This document shows positions 23,723-31,123 of a DNA stretch of 44,422 nt, piece by piece. Source of the DNA: Bacteroidales bacterium (GTDB lineage: Bacteria; Bacteroidota; Bacteroidia; Bacteroidales; P3); contig JAGCOF010000003.1 in the NCBI GenBank assembly GCA_017645585.1, positions 1 through 44,422 on the forward strand. The letters run 5' to 3'. Each line of letters begins with the position of its first letter. Positions within the stretch are counted from its first letter, which is position 1. The notes under the pieces are model-generated. The model made no database searches. It was not told the DNA's origin and saw only the letters and a list, made by a program, of their open reading frames with translations. A program made the position numbers and the translations under genes.

Positions 23723-26700
23723 TTGCCTTTATTGATACAGAGGTTAGCTTTCAGAATAAGCAGGCAAAAGACTTCGGGGTGGTTCGAGAAGACGGTGCCG
23801 TGTTGCACACCAATTCATTGGATGAGTTTCAGCGGTTCATCTACAATTGTGAGTATATTTGTGGTCATAACATTATTAAGTTTGACCTGAAATACGCTGC
23901 CATTAAAGGCAAGCATACCTATATTGACACCCTTCCCCTTTCGCCACTGCTCTTCCCAAACAAACCTTATCACCGTTTGGTGAAAGATGACAAACTTCAG
24001 GTCGACGAATTGAACAATCCTGTCAACGATGCTAAGAAAGCCAAAGACCTCTTCTTTGACGAAGTGGAAGCGTGGAAACATCTTAATGGGCAGAAACAAG
24101 AGATACTCTATCAACTGTTACACGACAAACCGGAGTTTAGTGGCTTTCTCAAATATGTCGGATATTCCCCACAAACCCAATCTTCTCTTTTGGGGCGTCT
24201 GATATCGTATAGAACCGATATTAGCTCATTGATTGCGAATGAGTATCACGGGAAAATTTGTGGCAATATTAATATCAGCAAACTAACCAATAGCTATCCT
24301 GTAGAGTTGGCTTATGCCCTTGCTGTTATTGGGGCAGATGATATTATGAGTATTACACCAGCTTGGGTACAACGCAACCATCCACATATGGCCAGTGTGA
24401 TGAATCTGCTGAGAAATACACCCTGTGGAGAATGCGAATACTGCCGGAATCAACTGGATGCCCATAAAGGACTTCAAGAATTCTTTGGATATGATGAATT
24501 CCGTCTATTTGATGGGAAAAGGATGCAACAGGAGGCTGTTGAAGCTGCTATCCGTGGCGAGTCGATACTAACCATTTTCCCAACTGGTGGCGGAAAGAGT
24601 CTTACGTTCCAACTACCTGCCTTAATGGCTGGTCGAAATACGCATGGTCTTACAGTGGTCATTTCCCCGTTGCAATCGCTCATGAAAGATCAGGTAGACA
24701 ATCTTGCCGAACGTGGTATAAGTGATGCGGTAACAATTAACGGGCTCCTTGATCCAATCGAACGAGCCAGTGCAGTACAACAAGTGGCTGACGGTTCAGC
24801 GAACTTACTGTATATCGCACCCGAGATGCTGCGGAGCAAAACAATCGAACGCTTGCTTCTTGGCCGAAATGTGGTACGTATTGTTATCGACGAGGCCCAC
24901 TGTTTTTCTGCATGGGGACAAGATTTCCGAGTAGATTACCTATATATTGGCGACTTTATTCGTCATCTTCAAGAGCTGAAGCAACAGCAACAACCTATCG
25001 CTGTATCTTGCTTCACCGCTACAGCTAAGCAAAAAGTTATTACAGATATCTGCGACTACTTTATGCAGAAACTCAATCTGAACCTTAAAGTCTTTGCTGC
25101 CAATTCAGAAAGAAAGAATCTACACTACACAGTTATTCATTCTGACACAGACGATGATAAATACAACCAATTACGATCTCTTATTCTTGGCCACAATTGC
25201 CCTTCTATCATATATGTAAGTCGCACAAAACGCACCAAAGAGTTATCGGATCATTTAAGAGCAGACGGTATTCGGGCACTCCCATTCAATGGGAAGATGG
25301 AGGCTGCTGATAAAATACACAATCAGGATGCTTTTATGAATGGAGAGACTCAGGTTATCGTAGCCACCTCAGCTTTCGGAATGGGTGTTGACAAAAAAGA
25401 TGTGGGTTTGGTAATTCACTACGATATTAGTGACTCTTTGGAAAGCTACATTCAGGAAGCTGGTCGTGCCGGACGTGACCCCCACATGGAGGCTGATTGT
25501 TATGTTTTGTATGCCGATAGCGACCTTGACAAGCACTTCATCCTACTAAATCAAACAAAACTTTCCATTAGTGAAATTCAGCAGGTGTGGAGAGCTATAA
25601 AAGATATGACACAACAGCGTCCAACTGTAAGTTGTTCCCCTCTTGAAATAGCACGTAAAGCAGGATGGGGTGACGAAGTAGACGATGTGGAGACAAGAAT
25701 CAAGGCGGCCATTGCAGCATTAGAGGATGCTGGTTTCATTGAACGAGGTAGCAATGCTCCACATGTTTTTGCCACAGGAATCACCGTGGGAAACATGGAT
25801 GAGGCTCGTCGACGAATTACTCGTTCATCTTTGTTTGATGATACCACTCGTGAGGAGGCTGTCAGAATTATCAGCTCGCTAATTAGCCGTCGCGCAACAC
25901 AGCAAAATAGTGATGAAGCGGAAAGCCGTATTGATTACTTAGCCGATGTGTTGGGAATGTCGAAGGAATCCGTTATTCGCAATGTAAACCTAATGCGGCA
26001 AGAAGGCATTTTGGCTGACAGTCAAGATATGTTAGCAGGCCTTCCCAAAAGTAACACGATGCGTGAACTTAAAAACACATTGCAGCTTGAGCGATTCCTT
26101 CTCACAAACCTCACAGATAAGACTCGTGAACTGAACTACAAAGAGCTAAACGAAGAGGCTCAATCGCAAGGAATGTCTTTCTGTAATGTAAAACGCATCA
26201 AAACATTACTATATTTCTTGCGTCTTAAAGGATACGTAAGAAAAGAAGAACATACTGCAGCCGGAAGTGTAAGTCTTCGCTTGCAAGTTGATGCAGATGC
26301 AACAATGCAACATTTCGAACGAAGAGCAGGCCTTTGTCAATTTGTCGTAGAAACAATTAGTGCACAGAAAATTGAAAAGGATAGTTCTTTCGTTCCTTTC
26401 TCGTTGGTAGGTCTACTTAACCAATACAACACTTCTCAGTTATCGCTATCCGACCCGCCTACCCTTTCTGATATGGAGGAGGCGCTACTGTTCCTGAGCA
26501 AAAATGAATTGCTAAAAATTGAGGGCGGTTTCTTGGTTATATATAACACCATGCAGCTTAGCCGTAAAGTGGAGCGTAAGGCAAGATACACCAAAGAAAA
26601 CTATCGTCTACTGGATGAGTTCTATAAGCAGCGAATCCAACAAATTCATATTGTCGGTGAATATGCCAACCTGATGGTTCGTGACTACGACGCAGCGCTA

Positions 26701-28395
26701 CAATACGTAAGCGACTACTTCACCATGGATTATCGTCGCTTCATCAACAAGTATTTCAAGGAAGACCGCAAGACTGAAATCAACCAGAATATCACACCTG
26801 CTAAATACAAGAAAATATTTGGCACGCTATCCTCTCGTCAGCTGGAGATAATAAACGACAAGGAATCGCGCTATACTGTAGTTGCAGCAGGTCCTGGAAG
26901 TGGAAAAACTCGTGTTCTGGTACATAAATTAGCTTCGCTCCTACTACTCGAAGACGTGAAACATGAGCAATTGCTGATGCTTACATTTTCAAGAGCAGCA
27001 GCCACTGAATTCAAGAAACGTCTTATGGATTTGGTAGGAAACGCAGCACATTTTGTTGATATAAAAACTTTCCATTCCTATAGTTTTGATTTGCTCGGCA
27101 AACAGGGCTCACTTGAAGAAGCTGACAGCGTAGTGCAGCGAGCTGCAGAGATGATCGAAAATAGTGAGGTAGAAACTGCCAAAATTGCAAAAAGTGTGCT
27201 TGTCATCGATGAGGCACAAGATATGGGACCTGATGATTATCGTTTGGTACGAGCTCTCATGCAACGAAATGAAGAGATGCGTGTGATTGCTGTAGGAGAC
27301 GATGATCAAAATATTTATGCTTTCCGTGGAAGCAATTCGAAATACCTCCACTCGCTTGTGGTTGACCATAACGCTACATTGTATGAGATGACCGACAATT
27401 ATCGGTCAGCACAGGAAATTGTCAACCAAGCCAACCGTTTTGTACGGCGCATACCAAACCGTATGAAACACACCCCGATTAAAGCTGTAACAACAGATAA
27501 GGGTGTTGTGAAAACAATTCCTAATGATGCAAAGTTTGTTATTCAACGTTCGGCAATTAATGGTTCTACTGCCATTTTGACTCGTACCAACGAACAGGCA
27601 TTACAAGTGGCTTATCAGTTAGAGCAACATGGTATTCGTGCATTATTGGTGCAATCTGGCAGCGGATTCCGCTTTATTAATCTCGCAGAAGTACGTTATT
27701 TTGTCAAATATCTCGGAGATGAAGGCTCTGTTATAAGTAAAGACGTTTGGGAAGCCGCAAAAGAACGTACTTGCCAAAACTATGCCACAAGCCGACTTCT
27801 GCCAGCAATGAGACATTTTTGGGAAGACTACGAACAGATTAACCGGACAATCTATCGGAGTGATTTACGCCAATTCCTTTTGGAAAGCGATGTGGAGGAT
27901 TTTGTCTCATTCGACAACAACTGTGTGTTCGTAAGCACTATTCATAAAGCCAAAGGGCGCGAGTTTGACACAGTTCACCTCTTTGATTCAGAACCCGACA
28001 CCACCGATCCTGACGACCTGCGCACCATATATGTTGGTCTTACACGTGCTCGTCGAAACCTGTACATCTACAATAAGCCTGTTTTAGATCAAACCAACAT
28101 CTCTATAAGCCTCAATCTACATGATGTTTGGCTTGATTACTTCAAAGAGCGTAAAGATAAGGTTTTAAGACTGCGTAGCGGTGATGGTTTAAAATATTCC
28201 AATGGCTACCTTATCTCACAACAAGGCGACTTTATAGCATGTTTGTCAAAGGCGAGGAAACAGCAGATGGAGGAATTATATCAAAAGGGATACCATGTAA
28301 TCAGTGCTCAAGTGAGCTATATCCTCGCCTGGCGGCCTAGAGAAGAGCCACAGGAAGTAGCCGTTTGCTTGGCAAATATCATTTTGCAGAAATAA
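23719..28395 (+). CDS. Giant DEDD exonuclease-RecQ helicase-UvrD helicase fusion
   Basis: This 1558-residue protein combines three enzymes. Residues 1-110 resemble a DEDD 3'-5' exonuclease: Asp6 and Glu8 in FIDTEV, Asp56 in GHNIIKFD and Asp104 in NNPVNDAKKA. The usual His or Tyr before the last Asp is Asn here. A cysteine cluster (CGECEYC, about 237-243) precedes a RecQ core with Walker A FPTGGGKS (about 287), VIDEAHCFSAWGQDFR (about 390) and SYIQEAGRAGRD (about 580). Helical and winged-helix-like segments lead to a UvrD/Rep domain with AAGPGSGKTR (about 1055), VIDEAQDMGPDDY (about 1160), GDDDQNIYAFRGS and YVGLTRARRNLYIY (about 1437). It should act in DNA repair or defence. Codons are clearly richer in A and T than in neighbours, pointing to transfer. 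No promoter of its own is seen. Confidence 0.9.
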   Translation: MIAFIDTEVSFQNKQAKDFGVVREDGAVLHTNSLDEFQRFIYNCEYICGHNIIKFDLKYAAIKGKHTYIDTLPLSPLLFPNKPYHRLVKDDKLQVDELNNPVNDAKKAKDLFFDEVEAWKHLNGQKQEILYQLLHDKPEFSGFLKYVGYSPQTQSSLLGRLISYRTDISSLIANEYHGKICGNINISKLTNSYPVELAYALAVIGADDIMSITPAWVQRNHPHMASVMNLLRNTPCGECEYCRNQLDAHKGLQEFFGYDEFRLFDGKRMQQEAVEAAIRGESILTIFPTGGGKSLTFQLPALMAGRNTHGLTVVISPLQSLMKDQVDNLAERGISDAVTINGLLDPIERASAVQQVADGSANLLYIAPEMLRSKTIERLLLGRNVVRIVIDEAHCFSAWGQDFRVDYLYIGDFIRHLQELKQQQQPIAVSCFTATAKQKVITDICDYFMQKLNLNLKVFAANSERKNLHYTVIHSDTDDDKYNQLRSLILGHNCPSIIYVSRTKRTKELSDHLRADGIRALPFNGKMEAADKIHNQDAFMNGETQVIVATSAFGMGVDKKDVGLVIHYDISDSLESYIQEAGRAGRDPHMEADCYVLYADSDLDKHFILLNQTKLSISEIQQVWRAIKDMTQQRPTVSCSPLEIARKAGWGDEVDDVETRIKAAIAALEDAGFIERGSNAPHVFATGITVGNMDEARRRITRSSLFDDTTREEAVRIISSLISRRATQQNSDEAESRIDYLADVLGMSKESVIRNVNLMRQEGILADSQDMLAGLPKSNTMRELKNTLQLERFLLTNLTDKTRELNYKELNEEAQSQGMSFCNVKRIKTLLYFLRLKGYVRKEEHTAAGSVSLRLQVDADATMQHFERRAGLCQFVVETISAQKIEKDSSFVPFSLVGLLNQYNTSQLSLSDPPTLSDMEEALLFLSKNELLKIEGGFLVIYNTMQLSRKVERKARYTKENYRLLDEFYKQRIQQIHIVGEYANLMVRDYDAALQYVSDYFTMDYRRFINKYFKEDRKTEINQNITPAKYKKIFGTLSSRQLEIINDKESRYTVVAAGPGSGKTRVLVHKLASLLLLEDVKHEQLLMLTFSRAAATEFKKRLMDLVGNAAHFVDIKTFHSYSFDLLGKQGSLEEADSVVQRAAEMIENSEVETAKIAKSVLVIDEAQDMGPDDYRLVRALMQRNEEMRVIAVGDDDQNIYAFRGSNSKYLHSLVVDHNATLYEMTDNYRSAQEIVNQANRFVRRIPNRMKHTPIKAVTTDKGVVKTIPNDAKFVIQRSAINGSTAILTRTNEQALQVAYQLEQHGIRALLVQSGSGFRFINLAEVRYFVKYLGDEGSVISKDVWEAAKERTCQNYATSRLLPAMRHFWEDYEQINRTIYRSDLRQFLLESDVEDFVSFDNNCVFVSTIHKAKGREFDTVHLFDSEPDTTDPDDLRTIYVGLTRARRNLYIYNKPVLDQTNISISLNLHDVWLDYFKERKDKVLRLRSGDGLKYSNGYLISQQGDFIACLSKARKQQMEELYQKGYHVISAQVSYILAWRPREEPQEVAVCLANIILQK

Positions 28396-28422
28396 GGGGA
28401 CAAGGGGACAGGCACCTGTCCC
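28388..28422. repeat. Octamer repeat plus REP-like hairpin after the helicase gene
   Basis: aaggggac twice, then GGGACAGGCACCTGTCCC, an inverted repeat with 8-bp arms and a CA centre (28405-28422). Such sequences resemble REP elements; it may also help end the helicase transcript, although no T-run follows. Confidence 0.7.
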
Positions 28423-28449
28423 ACGCTATCCAACACCCAATAAGGTATC

Positions 28450-28485
28450 AGCGGCATATTATGTGTTTCAAGAAATGGCGTTTTT
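28450..28485. repeat. Repeat R copy 1
   Basis: agcggcatattatgtgtttc then aagaaatggcgttttt. Near-identical copies lie at 28871-28908 and 30372-30404, all in the same orientation. Confidence 0.85.
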
Positions 28486-28489
28486 CTTC

Positions 28490-28611
28490 TTCAAAATCTT
28501 CCATTCGCCGCCGAAATCACCACCGACTCGCTACAATTCGAGCTACAAGACCTCTGTCTCTACAACGAATACCTGGAAAAGACGCTCGACAGCCTCGAGC
28601 ATCAGCGATAA
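28490..28611 (+). pseudogene. Possible remnant of a gene 3' end
   Basis: One frame reads LPFAAEITTDSLQFELQDLCLY then NEYLEKTLDSLEHQR and stops at TAA (28609-28611). The helical composition and G/C-ending codons look like native coding sequence, unlike the AT-rich flanks. No start or family is recognisable, and it begins right at repeat R copy 1. It may be a gene fragment trapped between repeats, or chance. Confidence 0.3.
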
Positions 28612-28712
28612 AGGTTTTTCATAAAACATTTTTAACGTTGCGCAAAGCGAGAGGAGAGGGAGCTCGCTCACTTTCCCGAGCCAAAGCAATGTCAGCGAAG
28701 CTAATGTGAAGC

Positions 28713-28742
28713 GGGACCGTCATGCGTGGCGGTCCCTTTTTT
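28713..28742 (+). terminator. Intrinsic terminator, copy 1
   Basis: GGGACCG and CGGTCCC (28713-28719 with 28730-28736) enclose tcatgcgtgg and are followed by six T. A closely similar hairpin lies after the AAA gene at 30298-30331. Confidence 0.85.
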
Positions 28743-28774
28743 CAGGTAATCATGTGAACAGGTAATCAGGTGAC
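28743..28774. repeat. 8-nt tandem tract after terminator copy 1
   Basis: caggtaat, catgtgaa, caggtaat and caggtgac in 8-nt steps. The same sequence starts after terminator copy 2 (caggtaatcaggtgat at about 30332). Confidence 0.7.
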
Positions 28775-28870
28775 CGCTTATGTTTACATAAGTGACGCGA
28801 GCACATTATAAATTGAGCGTAGCGAAGATAAACGGAGAGTGAGCAAATTGTGAATTCTTTTCATCGGTAA

Positions 28871-28908
28871 AGCGGCATATTATGTGTTTCAAGAAATGGC
28901 GTTTTTTT
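28871..28908. repeat. Repeat R copy 2
   Basis: Same sequence as 28450-28485. It is preceded by gtgaattcttttcatcggta, which also precedes copy 3 at about 30351. Confidence 0.85.
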
Positions 28909-28981
28909 TCTAAAACAATTAAATATTGGTCGTGTTTTTAAACCAATTTGTTGCACAAAAACAACAGTTATTAAAAAAAAT

Positions 28982-29013
28982 GTTGCATGGGTGCAACAAT
29001 TTTATTATCTTTG
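28982..29013 (+). promoter_or_regulatory. Promoter with overlapping GTTGCA operator for the AAA ATPase gene
   Basis: TTG (28983-28985), a 20-nt spacer and TATCTTTG (29006-29013) match the promoter consensus. The -33 element lies inside the inverted repeat GTTGCA-tggg-TGCAAC (28982-28997), and another ttgttgcac lies about 35 nt upstream. Such placement suits a repressor, possibly autoregulation; this is inference. Confidence 0.7.
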
Positions 29014-29042
29014 CAGCGTGAAACTTTTATAAATAAGATCGT

Positions 29043-30253
29043 ATGGATACGCTTTTCAGAAAGAGTGACAGATTGTTAGCTAATACTTCGACGGATATCA
29101 TCCGCGAGAAAATGGACGAGATTCATTGGAACAGCCGACTCGTCAGCATCATGGGTGCCAAAGGAGTGGGGAAATCGACGCTCATCAAACAATACCTGAA
29201 GCAACACTACGCGCTGGGCGACCGCACCATGCTGTACTGCTCGGCCGATACCGTGGACTTTTCCATGCGCACCCTGGTGGGATTGGCAGAGGAATTCGTG
29301 ATGCGTGGCGGCGAACTGCTGGTGGTTGACGAGATTCACAAGTACCATCCCGGCACTACGGATTGGAGCCGCGAAATCAAGGAGATATACGAGCTGTTCC
29401 CCGAACTGAGGATGATTGTGAGCGGCTCGTCGCTGCTGAGCCTGAAGGAGGGCGATGCCGATCTCTCGCGTCGTGCCGTCAAATACACGATGCCAGGTCT
29501 CTCATTCCGCGAGGCACTCCGTTTCTATCACGGGATGACGTTCCCACAATGGTCGCTGGAGGAGATATTGGCACATCCCTACGACCTGTGGCAGACGGTG
29601 TCGTCGAAGTGCAAGCCGGTGGCGATGTTCAAGGAGTATCTGGAGAAGGGCTACTATCCTTTCCTGTTGGAGGGCGAGGGCGAATACTACACGAAGATTG
29701 AGCAGGTGGTGAATTATATCATCGATACTGAGCTGCCGCAGATTTGCAAGGTGGATGTGGCTAACGTCAGAAAACTGCAGGCACTCGTGGCGATGATTTG
29801 CAGCGAGGTGCCTTTGAGTTGAATGCCAACAGAATCGCTGCAGCGCTGGAAATCGGACGCGACACGGTGGTGGAGTACCTCAAATATCTGGGCGACGCCA
29901 AAGTGCTGAACCTGTTGTACTCGGACAAGAAAAAGATTGGCAAATTGACCAAGCCTGACAAGATATATATGGAGAATACTAACCTGATGTATGCCCTTGC
30001 GCCGACGAAGGTAGAGGTGGGAACCTTGCGTGAGACCTTTGCCATCTGTGCCCTGTCCGACTCGCACAGTGTCGAGTACGGAAAGGCGCAGGGGGACTTC
30101 AAGGTGGATGCGAAATACACCTTCGAGATTGGCGGTCGCAACAAGACATTTTCACAAATAGCGGGAGTGAAAGACTCCTACATCTTTGCCGATGACTGGG
30201 ACATGCCCGACGGAGCCAAGCTGCCGCTGTGGATGCTGGGGTTTCTGTACTGA
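29043..30253 (+). pseudogene. AAA_14/DUF4143-type ATPase gene with a frameshift
   Basis: The first frame (29043-29822) encodes a P-loop ATPase with Walker A GAKGVGKST (38-46), ELLVVDEIHKY (Walker B), IVSGSSLLSL and TMPGLSFREALRFY. After SEVP the frame breaks. The next frame continues with FELNANRIAAALEIGRDTVVEYLKYLGDAKVL, a DUF4143-like helix-turn-helix, and a restriction-enzyme-like end (YTFEIGGRNKTFSQIAGVKDSYIFADDWD) to 30253. One missing T near 29812-29816 (cctttgag) explains the shift, so this is a recent mutation, a programmed shift or a sequencing error. A restored protein would have about 403 residues, normal for the family. Function is unknown; members are common as isolated mobile genes. 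It is flanked by direct repeats. Confidence 0.85.
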
Positions 30254-30297
30254 TGTTTGACAGATAGATAGTATAGTAACATCACTATAGGTGAAAT

Positions 30298-30331
30298 GGG
30301 GGCCGTCATGCGTGGCGGTCCCTTTTTTTTT
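30298..30331 (+). terminator. Intrinsic terminator, copy 2, after the AAA gene
   Basis: gggggccgtcatgcgtggcg followed by gtccc and nine T repeats the hairpin of 28713-28742 with one arm mismatch. It lies 45 nt after the AAA stop. Confidence 0.8.
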
Positions 30332-30371
30332 CAGGTAATCAGGTGATATAGTGAATTCTTTTCATCGGTAA

Positions 30372-30404
30372 AGCGGCATATTATATATCTTCAAGAAATG
30401 GCGT
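30372..30404. repeat. Repeat R copy 3
   Basis: agcggcatattatatatctt then caagaaatggcg, slightly diverged from copies 1 and 2. With the terminator and octamer sequence before it, it closes the segment carrying the AAA gene. Confidence 0.8.
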
Positions 30405-30700
30405 ATAGAAGGTCGGGCAATAAATTTTGTCTTTCTTCATCGAGCGTTTGCCATTCTTCTGGTGGATGGCGATAGATCTTAGCGAAGCAGCCCGTTTCTT
30501 CAACGTCTTCTCGGCGAGGCGTATGGCGAGGATGGCGATGGGGATGGCCAGCACGATGACCACAATCAGCATGGGGACGTTGTCAATCACCGGCTTCATC
30601 AGCTCGTCGTAGCCAGCGGGCATCTCCTCGACGGCTGCGGCCAGCGAGCCTTCCGTGTCGGTCCACCAATGGAGCGTGTAGGGGAAGTGGTGATTTTTTG
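30381..30700 (-). pseudogene. Probable membrane-protein C-terminal fragment
   Basis: An open frame from a stop at 30703-30701 reads HHFPYTLHWWTDTEGSLAAAVEEM, then a long hydrophobic helix (MLIVVIVLAIPIAILAIRLAEKTLKK) and a basic tail. This looks like the last transmembrane helix and cytoplasmic end of a larger protein. The upstream end stops abruptly at the riboswitch promoter region and the last residues are encoded by repeat R copy 3, so both ends look broken. An ATG at 30623 could give 80 residues, but I do not recognise the family. Confidence 0.4.
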
Positions 30701-30725
30701 CTATTCAAAAAAAAGTGTATATTTG
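30697..30725 (+). promoter_or_regulatory. Promoter of the riboswitch leader
   Basis: TATATTTG (30718-30725) matches the -7 element. TTTG (30697-30700) lies 17 nt upstream, slightly closer than the usual 19-21. It lies about 70 nt before the riboswitch. Confidence 0.55.
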
Positions 30726-30794
30726 CAGCTGCAATGCTGCGGTTGTCTATTTCAGCAACGAGCAATGCAACAGTCCTTTGAATAAAATATTTCA

Positions 30795-30975
30795 TCGAGG
30801 TTCTCCCCTGAAAAGGGGGGACGAAGAGGGAATCACGTGCAAATCGTGAGCTGTCGCGCAACTGTAAATCACCGTTACATTCTTCGGCGGGCAAACATAG
30901 CCATTGGGTCGGCAACGACCTGAGAAGGCGCCGCGCTGAAGGGTGAAAGCCAGGAGACCTGCCCCGTTGAGTTTT
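30795..30975 (+). promoter_or_regulatory. Cobalamin (B12) riboswitch
   Basis: The aptamer hallmarks appear in order. cgaggttc opens the element; agggaatcacgtgcaaatc and gagctgtcgcgcaactgtaa form the core; ccattggg and gagaaggcg follow; the B12 box AGCCAGGAGACCTGCC lies at 30948-30963. Such elements bind adenosylcobalamin or relatives and usually lower expression of the downstream gene. It points at the CoA-transferase gene at 31124, with about 150 nt between, including an octamer tract. No clear intrinsic terminator is seen, so control may act on translation start. Boundaries are approximate. Confidence 0.92.
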
Positions 30976-31007
30976 TGGCAATGCTTTCGCGTCAAAGGCG
31001 GTTGTCT

Positions 31008-31055
31008 GTCGTAATGCGTTAATGTGTTAGTGCGTTAATGTATTAATCCGTGAGT
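31008..31055. repeat. 8-nt tandem tract in the riboswitch leader
   Basis: gtcgtaat, gcgttaat, gtgttagt, gcgttaat, gtattaat and ccgtgagt follow in exact 8-nt steps, between the aptamer and the coding region. The GCGTTAAT unit also occurs before the AraC gene (34912-34998). Confidence 0.88.
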
Positions 31056-31123
31056 TTTCTTTCCGTCGTTGTGTGTTGGCGTTGCCGCAAGGTGATGCAG
31101 TACAAACTAATATCAATATAACA

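Larger units (their letters stand above)
28396..29042. other. 647-nt region of repeats and decayed sequence
   Basis: No intact gene is seen. In order it holds octamers aaggggac leading into a REP-like hairpin (28405-28422), repeat R copy 1 (28450-28485), a possible gene remnant (28490-28611), a terminator (28713-28742), an octamer tract (28743-28774), repeat R copy 2 (28871-28908) and the promoter/operator of the AAA gene (28982-29013). Confidence 0.7.
30254..31123. other. 870-nt region between the AAA and CoA-transferase genes
   Basis: It holds terminator copy 2, repeat R copy 3, the minus-strand membrane-protein fragment (30381-30700), a promoter (30697-30725), a cobalamin riboswitch (30795-30975), an 8-nt tandem tract (31008-31055) and the rest of the CoA-transferase leader. 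Confidence 0.75.
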
